Of a stretch of DNA of 64,000 nucleotides, positions 60,648 to 64,000 are shown in pieces; position 1 is the stretch's first letter, and every line of letters begins with the position of its first letter. Below the pieces are notes generated by a model. It saw nothing but the letters and a program-made list of their open reading frames with translations. It was not told where the DNA came from and did no database searches. Location: positions 2,232,001-2,296,000 of the forward strand of contig NZ_CP071848.1 of NCBI RefSeq assembly GCF_023716565.1. The letters are read 5' to 3'. The position numbers and the translations under genes were made by a program. The stretch comes from Vibrio sp. SCSIO 43136. GTDB lineage: Bacteria; Pseudomonadota; Gammaproteobacteria; Enterobacterales; Vibrionaceae.

Positions 60648-61541
60648 TTACACAGAGGCTTGGCTCTGCTTCTGTCGCTGGACAAAGTTTCTTACTTGTT
60701 CTTTATAGGCATCGATTTTGTCAGGGGTGATAAACACTCGTTTGTCATCCATCACCTGACCGCCAAGGTCATCAGCAATTTGCTGAGCCGTTTTTAGCAT
60801 TAGCTTAAAGTTTTGTTCCGCTTCACCAAAGCAAGGCAAAGTCATAAAGAATGAAATGCCTTTAGTGGTAAAGGTCTCTGGGTCATCGTGCTTTAATGTA
60901 CCTGGCTGCATCATGTTCGCCACACTAAATAGCACTTTACCCGTACCTGACAGGTCGGCATGGCGGTGGAAAATATCCATTTCACCGTAGAGAAGACCAT
61001 TTTGCTGCATACTGTCGAATAACTTGGTTCCAACAAATGGCTCACTGCCCGAGCAGTGCACATTCAATACGATAACTTCCATTTCTGGCTCTTGAGGTGC
61101 TTCAGCGACAGGCTCTGGCACCTCTTCGAGCTCTACGCTTGGTTCTGGCTCTGCAGTCTCTAACTCTTGTACCTGTTGGCTTGCAAATGGCGGCTCAGAG
61201 ACTGGAGTTTCATCGATGGCACTAAACGTAGGCATCGGATCATCGTGCTCGTCGGGTAAATCACCGACCAGAGGATCAAAACTGGTCTCAGCTTCGCGAC
61301 TTTCTTTTAATGAACTCGGTTTAGGGTCTTTGCGAATGATTTCGTAATCATCTTCTGGCGCAAACCCGCGGGTTTCACGAAGGTTCAGGTCCTCATCGCT
61401 ATCGGAGTCATCTAGTTTGCCCATCGGCTTATTACCGAACTTGGCCTTACCTTCTTTTTTGCTTGTCCATAAACCATGGAACAGTAAAGCACCGATAGCC
61501 AAAAGGCCTACGATGATGAGTACTAGTCGCAATTCCTGCAT
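60648..61541 (-). CDS. zipA: Cell division protein ZipA
   Basis: 297 residues. An N-terminal TM anchor (about 4-22), a charged segment, a long Pro/Glu-rich linker (about 70-155) and the C-terminal FtsZ-binding domain (about 155-290; [45 protein letters not shown]). It tethers FtsZ to the membrane in the early divisome. It is divergent from cysZ. Confidence 0.96.
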   Translation of the reverse strand: MQELRLVLIIVGLLAIGALLFHGLWTSKKEGKAKFGNKPMGKLDDSDSDEDLNLRETRGFAPEDDYEIIRKDPKPSSLKESREAETSFDPLVGDLPDEHDDPMPTFSAIDETPVSEPPFASQQVQELETAEPEPSVELEEVPEPVAEAPQEPEMEVIVLNVHCSGSEPFVGTKLFDSMQQNGLLYGEMDIFHRHADLSGTGKVLFSVANMMQPGTLKHDDPETFTTKGISFFMTLPCFGEAEQNFKLMLKTAQQIADDLGGQVMDDKRVFITPDKIDAYKEQVRNFVQRQKQSQASV

Positions 61542-61742
61542 TATTCACTCTCAAAGCAAATTGATGATTTTTTCACCACCAATCACATTTTATTAGATAT
61601 TGCCTTTACTGTATCAAAAGTTGCTGACTTTTTTGAAGATTTAAATTCAATCAAAGTGTCAGAAGGCGTGATTTTCAGCACGCTTTCTTTCTTTGCGTGA
61701 CTAGTTACAATAGCTCAAGAACCCATATGGATATTTGAAGTT

Positions 61743-62498
61743 ATGCATCAAAACAGTTTAGAGCGTAAAAAGCGCAGTGGCTTTGGCTATTTTTTCTATG
61801 GCATCGAATTGGCGTTTACCCCAGGTTTAAGACGATTTGTCGCTTTTCCTTTGATCACCAACATCGTATTAATTGGCGGAGCCCTCTATTACCTATTCAG
61901 TCAACTCGGTGGTTGGATTGATGCTTGGATGGGTCAACTGCCGGACATGCTTTCTTGGCTATCTTATGTTCTGTGGCCAATTTTGGTCCTCACCATCCTA
62001 GCCACATTTACTTATTTCTTTAGTACCTTGGCAAACTTCATCGCTGCACCTTTCAATGGAATCTTGGCGGAACAAGTCGAAGCGAAATTGACCGGCAAGA
62101 AACTGTCTGACCAAAGCGCCATCAGCTTGGTCAAAGACACCCCAAGAATTCTTGCTCGTGAATGGCGTAAACTCATGTACTACCTACCGAAAGCACTTGG
62201 GCTGTTTATTTTGCTGTTAATCCCGGCACTTGGCCAAACACTAGGTCCAGTGTTGTGGTTCGCATTTACCGCATGGATGATGGCAATTCAATACTGCGAC
62301 TACCCATTTGATAACCACAAAGTCTCTTTCCAAGATATGAAGACGGATCTTAAGAGCCAACAATCGAAAAGTTATGGCTTTGGTATTCTCGTGGCGGTAT
62401 TTACCACCATTCCATTCCTCAATCTGGTCGTGATGCCAATCGCGGTGTGTGGTGCAACCGCCATGTGGGTGGAAGAGTACCGAAACAAGCACGTCTAA
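61743..62498 (+). CDS. cysZ: Sulfate transporter CysZ
   Basis: 251-residue inner-membrane protein with several helices (SGFGYFFYGIELAFTPGLRRFVAFPL-type start; key G, F, P, R). It supports sulfate entry for cysteine synthesis. Blocks GLRRFVAFPLITN, AAPFNGILAEQVE and GAVLWFAF-type segments fit E. coli CysZ (253). It is 139 bases ahead of cysK, in the usual zipA-cysZ-cysK order. Confidence 0.95.
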   Translation: MHQNSLERKKRSGFGYFFYGIELAFTPGLRRFVAFPLITNIVLIGGALYYLFSQLGGWIDAWMGQLPDMLSWLSYVLWPILVLTILATFTYFFSTLANFIAAPFNGILAEQVEAKLTGKKLSDQSAISLVKDTPRILAREWRKLMYYLPKALGLFILLLIPALGQTLGPVLWFAFTAWMMAIQYCDYPFDNHKVSFQDMKTDLKSQQSKSYGFGILVAVFTTIPFLNLVVMPIAVCGATAMWVEEYRNKHV

Positions 62499-62637
62499 TC
62501 TGTGCAAACGGAGGGGGACATAATCTGCGCTCCCTCCCATAACTTATAACTTTTTGTTCCTTTTCCCTTCTTTTTTATCACTTTATGCTAGCTTCTAAGA
62601 AATCGGCGCTACGGCACATCGAATGAAGGAACATAAA

Positions 62638-63606
62638 ATGACTAAGATCTACGAAGATAATTCACAAACCATCGGCAACACCCCTCTAGTTCGTCTAAAC
62701 CGAGTAAGTAAAGGTAACGTACTGGCAAAAGTTGAAGCACGTAACCCAAGCTTCAGCGTTAAGTGTCGTATCGGTGCCAACATGGTTTGGGAAGCTGAAA
62801 AAGCGGGCACACTAAAGCCTGGTGTAGAACTAGTTGAACCAACCAGTGGTAACACGGGTATCGCACTTGCATTTGTTGCTGCTGCACGTGGTTATAAGCT
62901 AACGCTAACCATGCCTGAGTCTATGAGCCTTGAGCGTCGTAAGTTGCTAAAAGCGCTAGGTGCAAACCTAGAGCTAACGGAAGCGGCTAAAGGTATGAAA
63001 GGTGCAATCGCTAAAGCGGAAGAAATCGTTGCGAGCAACCCAGACAAGTACCTATTGCTTCAGCAGTTCAACAACCCAGCAAACCCTGCTATTCACGAGC
63101 AAACTACAGGTCCTGAGATTTGGGATGCTACCGATGGTGAAGTTGACGTATTTATCTCAGGCGTAGGTACGGGTGGTACGCTAACAGGTACTAGCCGCTA
63201 CATTAAGGGCACTAAAGGTAAAGCAATCACGACTGTTGCTGTTGAGCCAGCGGAATCACCGGTCATTACCCAAGTAATTAATGGTGAAGATCCTCAGCCA
63301 GCACCTCACAAAATCCAAGGTATTGGTGCTGGATTCATCCCAGGCAACCTAGATGTTGAACTTATTGATCGCGTCGAAACTGTAACATCGGAAGAAGCGA
63401 TTGAGATGGCACGACGCCTAATGGAAGAGGAAGGTATCCTTGCTGGTATCTCTTCAGGTGCAGCCGTTGTTGCCGCAAACAAAATCGCTGAACTACCTGA
63501 ATTTGCAGGAAAAACTATCGTAACTGTACTACCAAGTTCAGGTGAGCGTTACCTAAGTACTGCGCTGTTTGCTGGTCTGTTTACAGAAAAAGAAAACACG
63601 CAATAA
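62638..63606 (+). CDS. cysK: Cysteine synthase A (O-acetylserine sulfhydrylase)
   Basis: 322-residue PLP enzyme that makes cysteine from O-acetylserine and sulfide. The PLP Lys is in [12 protein letters not shown] (about 42), the substrate loop is [11 protein letters not shown], and the phosphate-binding [10 protein letters not shown] and the [12 protein letters not shown] block follow. I use ATG 62638 with the SD GAAGGA, rather than the in-frame ATG 62623, because MTKIYEDNS matches the E. coli start. A strong terminator follows. Confidence 0.97.
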   Translation: MTKIYEDNSQTIGNTPLVRLNRVSKGNVLAKVEARNPSFSVKCRIGANMVWEAEKAGTLKPGVELVEPTSGNTGIALAFVAAARGYKLTLTMPESMSLERRKLLKALGANLELTEAAKGMKGAIAKAEEIVASNPDKYLLLQQFNNPANPAIHEQTTGPEIWDATDGEVDVFISGVGTGGTLTGTSRYIKGTKGKAITTVAVEPAESPVITQVINGEDPQPAPHKIQGIGAGFIPGNLDVELIDRVETVTSEEAIEMARRLMEEEGILAGISSGAAVVAANKIAELPEFAGKTIVTVLPSSGERYLSTALFAGLFTEKENTQ

Positions 63607-63644
63607 GTTAGTAACAAAACTGTGTTTAAATCAATTTTTACATC

Positions 63645-63673
63645 AAAAAAGCCCCTTCTTGGGGCTTTTTTGT
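63645..63673 (+). terminator. Terminator of cysK
   Basis: An 11-bp perfect stem with A6/T6 arms (63646-63671) and a loop of five. Confidence 0.95.
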
Positions 63674-63923
63674 TGACCCCGCCTTCCGCTTTGGTAATAT
63701 CACAAATGTTTTATTTTCCGCTTCAAAAAAAAGAAGCAAGTGCTTAAGCACTGAGACACCCATACTTAATTTCATTGAAATTTGGTATGTAATACTAAAA
63801 CGCTGGGATTGAGCAAGCTCATCTAGTTGCTTACCTAAGCAGGCGCTAGCTATGCTTAACGAAAGTAACTAAGCTTATCGATTACACGGCAACTAAAAAA
63901 TAAATCAATTGGGGTATAATCAC
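63674..63923 (+). promoter_or_regulatory. Structured leader and promoter region of ptsH
   Basis: About 250 bp without a gene. Three inverted repeats follow one another: GCTTC-A8-GAAGC (63720-63737), a perfect 14-base palindrome AGTGCTTAAGCACT (63739-63752), and a hairpin CATAC-N2-AATTTC-ATT-GAAATT-N2-GTATG (63761-63789). A GCTTA/TAAGC repeat lies near 63829-63840. The promoter itself was not pinned down. These could be binding sites or part of a leader RNA. Confidence 0.4.
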
Positions 63924-64000
63924 ATGTATCAGAAGCAAGTAGAAATCACTGCTGAAAACGGTCTTCACACTCGTCCAGCTGCTCAGTTTGTTAAAGAAGC
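63924..64000 (+). CDS. ptsH: HPr phosphocarrier (partial, runs off the window)
   Basis: The first 25 codons are visible. [15 protein letters not shown] contains the phosphorylated His near residue 15, the hallmark of HPr of the PTS. It passes phosphate from enzyme I to EIIA proteins, including those needed by the IIA-less NagE in this window. cysK-ptsH-ptsI-crr is the expected order; the rest lies outside the window. Confidence 0.93.
   Translation, partial: MYQKQVEITAENGLHTRPAAQFVKE

Overview
The window looks like chromosome I of a Vibrio species. It carries toxR-toxS beside htpG, the chiP-ligA-zipA-cysZ-cysK-ptsH order and the sdh-suc-gltA block, and the proteins read as close relatives of Vibrio proteins throughout. 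Almost all of it is core metabolic and housekeeping DNA. I see no prophage, integron, CRISPR array, rRNA or tRNA. Two short dispersed repeats are the only mobile-like DNA.

Layout. 1-5750: a lipid A acyltransferase (cut by the window edge), a HIT protein, a hairpin-rich stretch ending in a terminator (candidate small RNA), a lipoprotein, and a very large membrane-anchored AraC-type regulator. 5840-9910: a zinc block, with znuA and an M23 endopeptidase on one strand and znuCB on the other, around a Zur-type palindrome. 9935-21213: succinyl-CoA synthetase, 2-oxoglutarate dehydrogenase and succinate dehydrogenase on the minus strand, divergent from citrate synthase. 21275-28330: ybgI, a DUF1853 gene, pgm, seqA, ybfF, a DUF2788 gene, fldA, a DUF4442 gene and fur. 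28353-34945: glnS, then nagE divergent from nagA-nagC with CRP and NagC-like sites between them. 34979-42510: a CPA2 antiporter, asnB, rfaH, a peptide transporter with a strongly folded leader, hemH and adk. 42768-47978: htpG divergent from toxRS, then a TSUP permease, a SelW-like protein and yfcE. 48046-50312: a tightly overlapping four-gene operon (two DUF1538 membrane proteins, a PII-like protein, a CBS protein). 50712-56533: an epimerase, an SDR enzyme, a 21-residue membrane peptide, ybbN, qmcA-nfeD, cueR, a 59-residue exported protein and a lipoprotein. 56596-64000: chiP, ligA, zipA, cysZ, cysK and the start of ptsH.

How it fits together. nagE, nagA, nagC, chiP and ptsH serve uptake and breakdown of chitin sugars. 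The sdh/suc/gltA genes form the oxidative half of the TCA cycle, with an ArcA-like box in the divergent control region. The zinc block joins high-affinity zinc import to a zinc-dependent cell-wall hydrolase.

The best candidates for undescribed biology are the DUF1538-DUF1538-PII-CBS operon, the receiver-less membrane AraC regulator with a degenerate kinase core, and two folded RNA regions (1500-1661 and 39155-39300). All positions and pairings were read by eye; no alignment, folding or database search was run.
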